This document shows, one piece after another, positions 32,519 to 40,042 of a stretch of 55,297 nucleotides of DNA (within the stretch, counting starts at the first letter, position 1; every line of letters begins with the position of its first letter). The notes below the pieces were generated by a model, which ran no database searches, was not told the origin of the DNA, and saw nothing but the letters and a program-made list of their open reading frames with translations. Position numbers and translations under genes: made by a program. Source of the stretch: Candidatus Coprousia avicola (GTDB taxonomy: Bacteria > Actinomycetota > Coriobacteriia > Coriobacteriales > Coriobacteriaceae); the NCBI GenBank assembly GCA_018715125.1, contig DVMF01000081.1, forward strand, positions 1-55,297, given 5' to 3'.

Positions 32519-33502
32519 ATGGATCCCAACAAGCGTCCCGACGACATGGTCCGCATCACCACCCCCGAGCTCGCCCAAGCGTTCATCGACGAGCAGGTCG
32601 AGGCCCTGCGCGCCCAGATCGGCGACAAGAACGTGCTGCTCGCGCTCTCGGGCGGTGTGGATTCGAGCGTTGTGGCGGCGCTGCTCATCCGTGCGGTGGG
32701 GCGTCAGCTCATCTGCGTCCACGTGAACCACGGCCTCATGCGCAAGGGCGAGTCCGAGCAGGTCATCGACGTGCTCCGCAACCAGATGGACGCGAACCTC
32801 GTCTACGTGGACGCGACCGACCGCTTCCTCGACCTGCTGGCGGGTGTGGCCGAGCCGGAGCGCAAGCGCAAGATCATCGGCGCTGAGTTCATCCGCGTGT
32901 TTGAGGAGGAGGCCCGCAAAGTCGCCGGCGAGGTGGACTTCCTGGCCCAGGGCACCATCTACCCCGACATCCTCGAGTCCGACGGCGTAAAGGCGCACCA
33001 TAATGTGGGCGGTCTGCCCGAGGACCTTACGTTCGAGCTTGTCGAGCCCGTAAAGCTCCTGTTTAAGGACGAGGTGCGGGTGGTCGGCCGCGCGCTGGGG
33101 CTCCCCGAGTCCATGGTCGAGCGCCAGCCGTTCCCGGGTCCGGGTTTGGGCGTGCGCTGCCTCGGCGCCATCACGCGCGACCGTCTGGAGGCCCTGCGCG
33201 AGGCCGACGCCATCCTGCGCGAGGAATTCGGCGCCGCCGGTCTTGCCGGCAAGGTCTGGCAGTATTTCGTGGTGGTGCCGGACATGCGCGCCACCGGCGT
33301 GCGCGACGGCAAGCGCGCCTACGAGTGGCCGGCGATCATCCGCGCCGTCAACACGGTCGACGCGATGACGGCAACGGTGCCGGAGCTCGATTGGGCCCTT
33401 ATGAAGCGCATCACCGAGCGCATTCTCGCCGAGGTGCCGGGCATCTGCCGCGTGGCGATGGATCTGACGCCCAAGCCCATCGGCACCATCGAATGGGAGT
33501 AG
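32519..33502 (+). CDS. guaA: GMP synthetase, ATP pyrophosphatase subunit only
   Basis: 327 residues with AGGAGG before the ATG. The PP-loop SGGVDSS is at residues 44-50, followed by HVNHGLMRKGE, KRKIIGAEFIRVFEEEA, HNVGGLPED, the specific RQPFPGPGLGVR and a C-terminal dimerisation domain ending KPIGTIEWE. These form the ATP-pyrophosphatase domain of GuaA. The N-terminal glutamine amidotransferase domain found in most bacterial GuaA (about 200 residues) is absent, and no upstream frame supplies it. The enzyme would use ammonia or a separate glutaminase subunit, as in archaeal split enzymes. Confidence 0.85.
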   Translation: MDPNKRPDDMVRITTPELAQAFIDEQVEALRAQIGDKNVLLALSGGVDSSVVAALLIRAVGRQLICVHVNHGLMRKGESEQVIDVLRNQMDANLVYVDATDRFLDLLAGVAEPERKRKIIGAEFIRVFEEEARKVAGEVDFLAQGTIYPDILESDGVKAHHNVGGLPEDLTFELVEPVKLLFKDEVRVVGRALGLPESMVERQPFPGPGLGVRCLGAITRDRLEALREADAILREEFGAAGLAGKVWQYFVVVPDMRATGVRDGKRAYEWPAIIRAVNTVDAMTATVPELDWALMKRITERILAEVPGICRVAMDLTPKPIGTIEWE

Positions 33503-33546
33503 CGATTACCTTTTGAGGTCTCCGCTCGGCGCGGTATATTCTTGCG

Positions 33547-33604
33547 GAGTGGTTTTCTGCCATCTGGAAGCCCTCGGGGGATGCGGAAGAGCAGAAAACC
33601 ACTC
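33547..33604. repeat. 14-bp inverted repeat downstream of guaA
   Basis: GAGTGGTTTTCTGC (33547-33560) and GCAGAAAACCACTC (33591-33604) are exact complements around a 30-base spacer. It begins 45 bases after the guaA stop. There is no U-run, so a terminator is not certain. A small mobile element end or an RNA stem are alternatives. Confidence 0.6.
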
Positions 33605-33670
33605 GCGGGCATTTGCCATCAAATCCCACAGCGTCGCTTTTAAATGATGTTGCCCCCGAGTCGTCAGATG

Positions 33671-33739
33671 CCTCTCACTTGTACAAGCATACTGAATATG
33701 CAATCATATTAAGCAACATTGTACATCAGCGGTGAGAGG
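33671..33739 (+). promoter_or_regulatory. Nested repeats in the AbiEi promoter
   Basis: Arms CCTCTCAC (33671-33678) and GTGAGAGG (33732-33739) flank an AT-rich centre containing two TGTACA elements (33680-33685, 33720-33725). The second arm overlaps the ribosome site of the AbiEi-like gene. AbiEi proteins are known to repress their own operon by binding paired inverted repeats, so this is the likely operator. Confidence 0.5.
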
Positions 33740-33744
33740 GCGGA

Positions 33745-34329
33745 ATGACTGACGTCGTCAAGATGGCCAGAGAGAACAACGGCTACATATCGTCCGCCCA
33801 GGTAACCTCGGCGGGGATGCCTAGAAGGCTTCTGGCAGAAGCCGTCGCAGCCGATGAGCTCGTCCAGGTTGAGCGCGGCCTGTACACCCTGCCCGACACC
33901 TGGGAGGACGAGCTCTATATCACACAGCAGAGATTCTCTAGGGGGATATTCTCAGACGAGACGGCGCTCTACCTGCATCGCATGACCGACCGCGCCCCGT
34001 TTTCACTCACTATGACATTCCCCAGGTCCTACAACGCCAACGCAGTCAGAGGTGCGGGGATTGTTTGCCGCACGTGCGCCGATGACGTGCTGGACCTTGG
34101 CAAGTGCGAAGTGAGAACCCCGTACGGCAACTTCGTGAGGGCCTACGATATCGAGAGGACGCTGTGCGACATCGTGCGCGGGCAGAAGACCGTTGACTCT
34201 CAGGTTGTCGTGCCCGCTATGCGGGCTTATGCCGCAAGCAGGGATCGCAACGTGTCGAAGTTGATGGGGTACGCCCGCAAGCTTGGGGTCGAGCGGAAAA
34301 TACGGAGCTACATGGAGGTGCTCTTGTGA
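33745..34329 (+). CDS. AbiEi-family antitoxin, orphan
   Basis: 194 residues. The N-terminal winged helix (NGYISSAQVTSAGMPRRLLAEAV, then LVQVERGLYTLPDTWED) is the AbiEi DNA-binding domain. The C-terminal part (ALYLHRMTDRAPFSLTMTFP through YDIERTLCDIVRG) is the antitoxin fold that counters AbiEii nucleotidyltransferase toxins. AbiEi normally lies immediately upstream of AbiEii in a type IV toxin-antitoxin phage-defence pair. Here only seven codons of a possible AbiEii remain, so this is an orphan repressor/antitoxin. It may still neutralise other AbiEii proteins in the cell. Confidence 0.85.
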   Translation: MTDVVKMARENNGYISSAQVTSAGMPRRLLAEAVAADELVQVERGLYTLPDTWEDELYITQQRFSRGIFSDETALYLHRMTDRAPFSLTMTFPRSYNANAVRGAGIVCRTCADDVLDLGKCEVRTPYGNFVRAYDIERTLCDIVRGQKTVDSQVVVPAMRAYAASRDRNVSKLMGYARKLGVERKIRSYMEVLL

Positions 34330-34349
34330 GGACCGCGAGAGCGAAGTAG
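34326..34349 (+). pseudogene. AbiEii toxin remnant, first seven codons
   Basis: GTG at 34326 overlaps the AbiEi stop (GTGA) as in intact AbiE operons and encodes MRTARAK before TAG. AbiEii proteins often begin with a similar M-R-T start. The rest of the toxin gene is missing, so this is a decayed start rather than a gene. Confidence 0.4.
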
Positions 34350-34408
34350 CCATTACCAGGCAAAACCTCAACCCTGATGTGGTCTTACGGCTTCACTCGA
34401 TGTAAGTG

Positions 34409-34621
34409 TCAGGCATATGGCCAAACGATTCCCTGGTACATAAGGGTATGCATTTCCTCGGTAGACGGATAGAGATTGGCGCCGCCGAACGTAAGATGGG
34501 GCTGCGCGAGGGCAGATTCAAGCAGTCCCTCGTTGCGCGCGTCGCCAAGACCGCCGAAGGGGGCTATGGCGTACTCGTGAATCCTGAGCACGTCAACCTT
34601 GGAAAGGCGCAGCGGGCTCAT
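34409..34621 (-). pseudogene. doc: Doc-family toxin fragment
   Basis: 70 residues. The N-terminus is the Doc family signature: SKVDVLRIHEYAIAPFGG, ARNEGLLESALAQP and FGGANLYPS. The catalytic Fic motif (H-x-F-x-D-x-N-K-R) normally comes about 10 residues after the point where this frame stops (MYQGIVWPYA), so it is missing. Doc phosphorylates elongation factor Tu, and without the motif it is inactive. Its start overlaps the antitoxin stop by four bases (ATGA at 34618-34621), the usual phd-doc arrangement. Confidence 0.7.
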
Positions 34622-34824
34622 TTAGCGAGCTCCTCGAAGACCTCGGCGTACTCGTCCATAAAGTCGATGGCGACATCTGCTGCCGAGGGCTCAACGGGGG
34701 CAATCACCACCCACGGCTTGTTGTTCTTAAGCACGGTAACCGGTCTTCCCGTCACGTTCACCTCAGCGGTGACCTTCGAGAAGTTCGTCTTCGCCTCTGC
34801 GAGTCCAATCGTGATTGCCGTGAT
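34618..34824 (-). CDS. Phd/YefM-like antitoxin without a canonical start codon
   Basis: The frame reads ITAITIGLAEAKTNFSKVTA, then VNVTGRPVTVLKNNKPWVVI and an acidic tail ending in FEELAK. This is the Phd/YefM fold that binds DNA and covers Doc. A TGA stop lies nine bases before the ATC at 34824-34822, with GAGGAG between them, and no ATG, GTG or TTG occurs before the conserved ITIG block. Either ATC acts as a rare start or the start codon is mutated. The stop overlaps the Doc fragment start. Confidence 0.6.
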   Translation of the reverse strand: MTAITIGLAEAKTNFSKVTAEVNVTGRPVTVLKNNKPWVVIAPVEPSAADVAIDFMDEYAEVFEELAK

Positions 34825-35173
34825 AGCTCCTCAATAATGACTATAACTATGGTTAGAGTATAGGATATTAATTTGGACCACTTGATGACGGAGGTTGCTC
34901 TTGAGTAGAGTTCGCCACCATAATTCAGTTCCCACTTGGGCGCCGTGCTCGTCTTGACGGAAGTTGAAGATTCGGGTAGAAGGTCCTTTCAGCCGCGCCA
35001 ATGAGCTGGTAGTAGCTAGAAATACTTTGTCGCTCTGATTCGAAGCCTTGGCGAGCCTGTCACTGTTTTGGTGCAGTGTGTCTTGCGAGGGCGTGATTGA
35101 AATGCTCGGTTGTCACGTAGTCGCAATCGGGGTGGTTATACGAGCTGCTCGGATTCGCTGGAATCTAGCGAAA
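34825..35173. other. Gene-free spacer before the phage remnant
   Basis: No credible gene, tRNA, repeat or terminator is visible. Short open frames on both strands lack ribosome sites and protein-like composition. It may contain decayed phage or transposase sequence. Confidence 0.5.
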
Positions 35174-35695
35174 TTACGGTTTCGAACCGCATCTACGGCA
35201 TCTTCGCCACACGGCGAAGTTCTCGAGTACGGGGTTCGCCAGCGAGGGGCCGCCTAACGCGACCTCGGTTTCGGCGTCCGTGAAGTCCTCCTCTGCGGAT
35301 ACGATGCCCTCATGCTCCGTGATATCGGAGCAGGTTAGAGCGTCGGCATCCAGCGCCACCTGCGTACGCTGCAGCTCGGAGCCCACCTCAACGAAGCAGT
35401 CGAGCACGCCGGTTTCTTCCACGTCCATGACGTCCGCGAGCAGTTTGATGCCCCGGTCGTAGTTGGACGTTTTGGTCTCGTACTCGTCGGTGATCGAGCC
35501 CGTCTTGAAGCCCACGTTGCGCGTGTAGTCCCCGAGCCCCGAGACCTCGATCTTGGGGATCATGATCTCCTTGGTGTTGCGCCCCGCGCGCGCTATGTGT
35601 CGGGGAGAGTTCAGGCAGGTCGAGCACGCGGCGCGCTGGTACACCTCATCAAGGATGGTCGTGTAGTTCTTGACCGCTGCGATGTTGTTGGCCAT
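35174..35695 (-). pseudogene. Phage major capsid protein, N-terminal half
   Basis: 173 residues. The first 120 match the start of phage major capsid proteins: NNIAAVKNYTTILDEVYQRA, IMIPKIEVSGLGDYTRNVGF, EYETKTSNYDRGIKLLADVM and DVEETGVLDCF. Intact proteins of this type are about 300 residues. Here the reading frame ends in an Arg/Cys-rich tail (WRRCRRCGSKP), so the C-terminal half is gone. The scaffold gene ends three bases upstream on the same strand, as in intact head modules. Confidence 0.75.
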
Positions 35696-35698
35696 CGG

Positions 35699-36214
35699 TT
35701 ACTCCTCGTCCGCGATGCCCGCGATCTCGCGCCACCGCTTCATCGTCTTGCCCTCGTCGGACGTCGCGCCCGCGTTCGGGAGCCCGGTCTTTTCGGCCTG
35801 CTTGGGTGCGCTGCCCTCGAACAGCCAAGGCTCCGCCTCCTTGAGTGCCGCGACGTCGCTGCCGTGGTCATCAAGCAGGACGCGGGCCGCCTTCACAATG
35901 CGGCACCCCGCCATCTGAAGCTCGAACCCGATGCGCTGCTCGTCACCCTGGCGGCGCAGCTCGTCCATCTCGGCGCGCAGCTTATCGGCGCTCTCGGCGG
36001 TCTTTGCGGCCTCCACGATCTCGCCCTCGAGCGCAGCGCTCTTGTCATCGCGCTCCCTGAGCGCCGCCTCGTAGTCCGCGCGCGCCTTGTCGGCATCGCC
36101 GCTGCCAGCACTGCCCGTCACCTGCGCCTGCTGCGCCGTCGCCCCTTCGCCCTGCGCCCGCGGCTCACCCGCGGCCTGCGCCTGCGCGCCCTTGCCATCG
36201 TCCTCGCCACCCAT
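35699..36214 (-). CDS. Phage scaffolding protein
   Basis: 171 residues, highly charged and mostly helical. A Gly/Ala/Gln-rich N-terminal tail leads into a coiled coil (RADYEAALRERDDKSAALEG, EMDELRRQGDEQR) and ends with DEGKTMKRWREIAGIADEE, the pattern of DUF4355-like capsid scaffolds. Such proteins guide capsid assembly and are removed afterwards. It precedes the capsid gene fragment. A Rho-independent terminator lies just upstream, unusual inside an intact head operon. Confidence 0.7.
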   Translation of the reverse strand: MGGEDDGKGAQAQAAGEPRAQGEGATAQQAQVTGSAGSGDADKARADYEAALRERDDKSAALEGEIVEAAKTAESADKLRAEMDELRRQGDEQRIGFELQMAGCRIVKAARVLLDDHGSDVAALKEAEPWLFEGSAPKQAEKTGLPNAGATSDEGKTMKRWREIAGIADEE

Positions 36215-36249
36215 AAAGCTGCCTCCCGTCTCGCGGCAGACAAAGGAAA

Positions 36250-36280
36250 AGCCTGCACCCGGTTGTGTCGGGTACAGGCT
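36250..36280 (-). terminator. Terminator upstream of the scaffold gene
   Basis: On the minus strand AGCCTGTACCC pairs with GGGTGCAGGCT with one mismatch, followed by TTTTCCTTT. It would end transcripts coming from the cargo region before the scaffold gene. Confidence 0.65.
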
Positions 36281-36356
36281 ATGGGGCTGTCACAAAGGAT
36301 GATCACCTAGGAAGAGATGTGTTTCCGGAAACATGAAAAACATGTACCGGCTTCGC

Positions 36357-37430
36357 CTATCTTGTTATCCATCTTCCACCGCTGCTGCAAAGCATGACAT
36401 CCCCAGATTTCATCACCCATTCAATTTCAGATAAATAAATATCAAATGCATCTTGCTCGCCTTCTTTAGTCGAAACGCATTCATAGGCCATAAACTGTGC
36501 CTTTGGACGAGCATTTGTAGTTGGCGTTACGACTATTGTGTCATCAAATCTATATATTGATTTTGCTGGAAAGCTTCTGTCAAATACAAGCGTAAAGCTT
36601 GCAATCCTATTCCCAGATTCAATCGCAGAGGTAATCATACTGCGCCATATTCCAACAACTTCAAAGGTCTTTTCCTTAAGGTAATCATTTGAAACATTAA
36701 TAAAATCTGCATATGGGGTAAAGAAGGGAGAGTCTGGGCTGAGCAGAGCAACCCGGACAGAAAGATCCTCGCGTGCCAGCGCTGATCGCAAGAACTCTCT
36801 ATTTTGATTGGTCCACGATAGGCCATGAAAATGCACTATATCCAAGTTGTTTTCGACAGCCTTAATTTTATATGGATAGTTAGTTTCGGTAACATTAAAA
36901 TAAAACTGGCGGATTCCATACTGCAGATTATTTGCACCTGATTTTATTGAGTTGACTGCCAGCTGAAAAGACTCCTTCGCGGCCATGCGAATAGATGCTT
37001 TTGAGACGCTCCGTTTATCAATGAATAGCGTCATCATTGTTCTTGTTATTTCAAGCATGACAGTCTTTTTTCGATTTTTCATATCGCTGGTATCCGAATA
37101 TCGAAACGAAATATCGCTGCCTTCTATTCCGCTGTAAGAGGAGATGGTTGTAGCAAGTCTGCTCGAGAACTCCATCGCATCGATTGAATTAAGAGCACCG
37201 CTTAACGCTCTATCGGCCATCTGTAAGTATCTCGAGCAAGTGGTCTCATTAATCGCTAGACCGTTTGTTGAATGCAACCTTCTATCAAAGTAGAGGACGC
37301 GATCATTCAGCGTGTTAAATAAATCGGAGCAACCTAGCTTCGCAATGGAGAATGTAGTCTGACCGTATACATCAATAAGAAAATGTCTCAAAAAGTCCTC
37401 TGAAGTGACTTCTTCTTTGATTGGCGACAT
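36357..37430 (-). CDS. AT-rich protein with PLD-like C-terminal domain
   Basis: 357 residues from the ATG at 37430 (GGGGATG upstream). GC content is far below the neighbours. The N-terminal 200 residues are helical with unknown fold. Residues about 200-345 (IVHFHGLSWTNQNREFLRSA, LSVRVALLSPDSPFFTPYAD) recall the phospholipase-D-like nuclease domain seen in many uncharacterised effector and regulator proteins, but the catalytic HKD motif is not visible. It could be a defence or toxin effector. It is divergent from two tiny genes at 37686 and 38012, which share its low GC. Confidence 0.5.
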   Translation of the reverse strand: MSPIKEEVTSEDFLRHFLIDVYGQTTFSIAKLGCSDLFNTLNDRVLYFDRRLHSTNGLAINETTCSRYLQMADRALSGALNSIDAMEFSSRLATTISSYSGIEGSDISFRYSDTSDMKNRKKTVMLEITRTMMTLFIDKRSVSKASIRMAAKESFQLAVNSIKSGANNLQYGIRQFYFNVTETNYPYKIKAVENNLDIVHFHGLSWTNQNREFLRSALAREDLSVRVALLSPDSPFFTPYADFINVSNDYLKEKTFEVVGIWRSMITSAIESGNRIASFTLVFDRSFPAKSIYRFDDTIVVTPTTNARPKAQFMAYECVSTKEGEQDAFDIYLSEIEWVMKSGDVMLCSSGGRWITR

Positions 37431-37685
37431 ATCAGCATCCCCATAGCTACTAAATCCAGAGTGTTAGATGATTGTGCGGATAGAACGCCCGCCTCACTTC
37501 CGTCTATAGCCAGATAAACGATGCGCACATGTAACAGTTTATAACAGTGCGCATTATGGAGGGTAACAGATGGCGTTGATATCCTCCAGATAAGGGAAAT
37601 GGCCGAAGAGACTTTGTATTCGTAATTCAAGTCTGATGTAGGCAACCCGGACAAGATGCCAGTACCGGAAGGAAAGGAGTGAGCG

Positions 37686-37895
37686 ATGAGTAGCTATTGG
37701 GATCCTCGCGATTACACCATTGAGGACCAGCTTCGGGAGATGGTGAATGGGCGTGATGTAGCGACATCTGGAAATGAGGTCTTTAAGGGTCAGTCTAACG
37801 GAGATGTAAGCATGTATTGGCCCAGCAACTCTGAGAAGGGTCATGGACACGCCGTGTTTCATTCTGACGGCTCTTCTGAAATTGTTCATAAGTAA
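37686..37895 (+). CDS. 69-residue hypothetical protein
   Basis: ATG with a good ribosome site (GGAAAGGAG). The protein is polar and aromatic (MSSYWDPRDYTIEDQLREMV, then a Gly/Ser/His-rich half). No family is recognised. Its position and AT content link it with the PLD-like gene and the 51-residue gene. Confidence 0.55.
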   Translation: MSSYWDPRDYTIEDQLREMVNGRDVATSGNEVFKGQSNGDVSMYWPSNSEKGHGHAVFHSDGSSEIVHK

Positions 37896-38011
37896 TCTCT
37901 CAAGAAATTCGCACTGCATAAGTTTGCCGGTATCTCTTTACTATCTGCATCTTCAACATGAGGTAACCAGACAACTGTATTTGCATGTCAATTGTTTTTT
38001 TGGGGGTAAAT

Positions 38012-38167
38012 ATGTCAGCAGAGCACACGAAAAACGCCCGTCCCTCGACATGGGACAAGCATACGAATCGAGATAAAGGACGCTCTCAGAAGAAAATGAA
38101 CGGTAACCCGAATTGGGTTGACCAAGGGAAGCACACTAACTCAGGCCGCAACAAGGCACGCAAGTGA
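38012..38167 (+). CDS. 51-residue basic protein
   Basis: ATG 38012 after GGGGG. Lys/Arg/Asn-rich sequence (SAEHTKNARPSTWDKHTNR, ending KARK), probably nucleic-acid binding. I recall similar very small basic proteins in other AT-rich islands, of unknown function. Confidence 0.5.
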   Translation: MSAEHTKNARPSTWDKHTNRDKGRSQKKMNGNPNWVDQGKHTNSGRNKARK

Positions 38168-38527
38168 TAGCGGGTTGATACCTTATTGTCATTAGGTAGT
38201 TGTTTTGGGCCCTGCCTGAATTGATATCAAGCTATATTCCAAGCATATCTAGAGTTTTTCTTAGGAGTTAAGGAAAAATCCAGATGCGAGCCATTCGATT
38301 CAGCAGGGCCTGAAGTGCCTGAATAGTTAGTCGTTGCCGACCTTCGGAGCTCCCGTGTCTAGCCGAAAAGCAGTCAGGAGTTTAGGCTAAAACTTGATGA
38401 GCGCCAGAATGAACCGCCGCAAAGGCAAATATCGCAAATGGGTTTGAGGCTTAGTTTGCCACGTTATTCCGATGGGTAACTCCAGCGCGCCGCTCGTCAG
38501 GTTCGGCCGTAAAGATAGCTCATTAAC
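38168..38527. other. Gene-free spacer
   Basis: Between the small basic protein gene and the beta-propeller gene. No gene, repeat of note, tRNA or terminator is visible. Base composition shifts from AT-rich toward the genome average across it, marking the edge of the AT-rich insert. Confidence 0.45.
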
Positions 38528-39742
38528 TCAATTAGAAAGCCAAGTGGACGGAGCGGCTACAATTACGGTTGGTCTAGGTGTCTCCAAGACACATGCCGGA
38601 TTGCTAATCGCTCCATCCCCTCCGATGTCGAAACGCAAGATTCGGTCGAAATCCGTATCTGCTAGAAATACATATCTACCATCAGGGGAAACGATAATGT
38701 CGCGCGCTCGTTTCCCGTCAATGCCATATGAAGCAAACTTGGATAACACTGGGGCACGATTATCGAACGTGAAACAATCAATTTGAGATTCAGCGCGATT
38801 GATGGCATATGCCCATCGTCCATACGGATGAATTGCGAATGAAGAGTTGGACTGTACCGTGAGATTGTCGTTTGAAGACCAATTGATGCGACGTACCACC
38901 ATTTCCATGTTGGCTTCATCACGCCGGCTTGATCCCCTACGTTCCCGACACGAATGATTGTCAGCGGGATCGAGAGGATGCGCCCGTCCGAGACACTTTT
39001 GGAACAAAAACCCAAATCCGTTGTCAAACTCGTAGTTAAAAATGACGATTCGGCTTTGTTTAAGCACTTTAATGTTTCGAGGCCCCGAGCCTAAAGCGTC
39101 GAGTATGGTGTTTTGAACGGGGTGCATTGCGTTATTGGCACAAATACAGTACATGTCTATCGTATTTGCGCCCGTGTTCGAAGCGAGCACTAAATCGTCA
39201 TCCAAAAAGGCGACCGAATGATAGTACGATTGCGATGAAGTGGCGACGTCTTGTCTCTCTAGCACCTGCCAATCACCTGATGGTATGCCATCATCAAGTT
39301 GATGAAGCACAAGATACCCTGGCCTGCTCTCCTCGAAAAGCCCAAAGGAGGAATTGAGTCCGTGATGGGCCACCGCCAGTACGCTGCCCCTCGAATCGAC
39401 CGCAAGCGCGCACGGATAGGCGTCACCGCTCGGAAATGTGCCCAGTTCTTCGAGCTTGTCGTTGGACAAGCGGTATGCGCGTATCGTTCCGCTGCCTTGG
39501 AGACGCACATCCGACGCATGCTCTTCCGCTACATACAGTATGCCGCCTTCGCATGCAAAGCAGACGGCTCCAACGCGCATATTAGCGTCCGTCTCGTCAA
39601 GCAGGCGAAGTCGCCCTCGCTCATACGCGCACAGCTTCACGCCCGCAACATTCGCCGCACCCCAGCCGAACCCGATGGCCACGATGCAGCAATTGCCTGA
39701 AACCGACGCCCCGAAGGAAGATAGGCTCTGATTCGAATACAT
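38528..39742 (-). CDS. Beta-propeller (lactonase-like) protein
   Basis: 404 residues from the ATG at 39742 (AAGGG upstream), with GTG 39772 as an alternative. Repeating blocks of about 50 residues have the propeller pattern: strand, short turn, then SPDGRYVFLADTDFDRILRFD or CALAVDSRGSVLAVAHHG. This resembles the lactonase/6-phosphogluconolactonase family fold, but the metal ligands cannot be assigned and no sugar-pathway neighbours exist. A Cys/Arg-rich stretch near residue 250 (CLGRAHPLDPADNHSCRERR) interrupts the repeats and may be a local frame error. It has no signal peptide. Confidence 0.55.
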   Translation of the reverse strand: MYSNQSLSSFGASVSGNCCIVAIGFGWGAANVAGVKLCAYERGRLRLLDETDANMRVGAVCFACEGGILYVAEEHASDVRLQGSGTIRAYRLSNDKLEELGTFPSGDAYPCALAVDSRGSVLAVAHHGLNSSFGLFEESRPGYLVLHQLDDGIPSGDWQVLERQDVATSSQSYYHSVAFLDDDLVLASNTGANTIDMYCICANNAMHPVQNTILDALGSGPRNIKVLKQSRIVIFNYEFDNGFGFLFQKCLGRAHPLDPADNHSCRERRGSSRRDEANMEMVVRRINWSSNDNLTVQSNSSFAIHPYGRWAYAINRAESQIDCFTFDNRAPVLSKFASYGIDGKRARDIIVSPDGRYVFLADTDFDRILRFDIGGDGAISNPACVLETPRPTVIVAAPSTWLSN

Positions 39743-40042
39743 TTCCGAAGCCCTTTCATAATCGCTCGACACTTGCAGGGCACGCAGAGCGGTTTACGCG
39801 CATCGCGACACAATGCCTCCGGCGCAGGTTCAGCCGAAACCCCGTGTACAGCTAACCGTCTCTTTCGATTGCCATGAGAGTACAATACCAAAGAGGTTAC
39901 GGCAAACCATCTTGGCGGCATGTATGCGGGGTGAATCAGTTAGCTCACAGCGCTGCCAATCGCCCATTTGACCGGCTCATACGAGAACCTTTGTCGTCGC
40001 CTCTGCGACTGCCATTTTTCGAACCGTTGGAATCGAGGCCCT

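Noticed and set aside
37388-37654. 88-residue minus-strand frame before the PLD-like gene
   Set aside because: It overlaps the PLD-like start in another frame, has no ribosome site and looks like promoter sequence.
39743-40042. Cobalamin riboswitch before the B12-type radical SAM gene
   Set aside because: I looked for the conserved B12-box and supporting stems but saw no credible match in this 300-base spacer.
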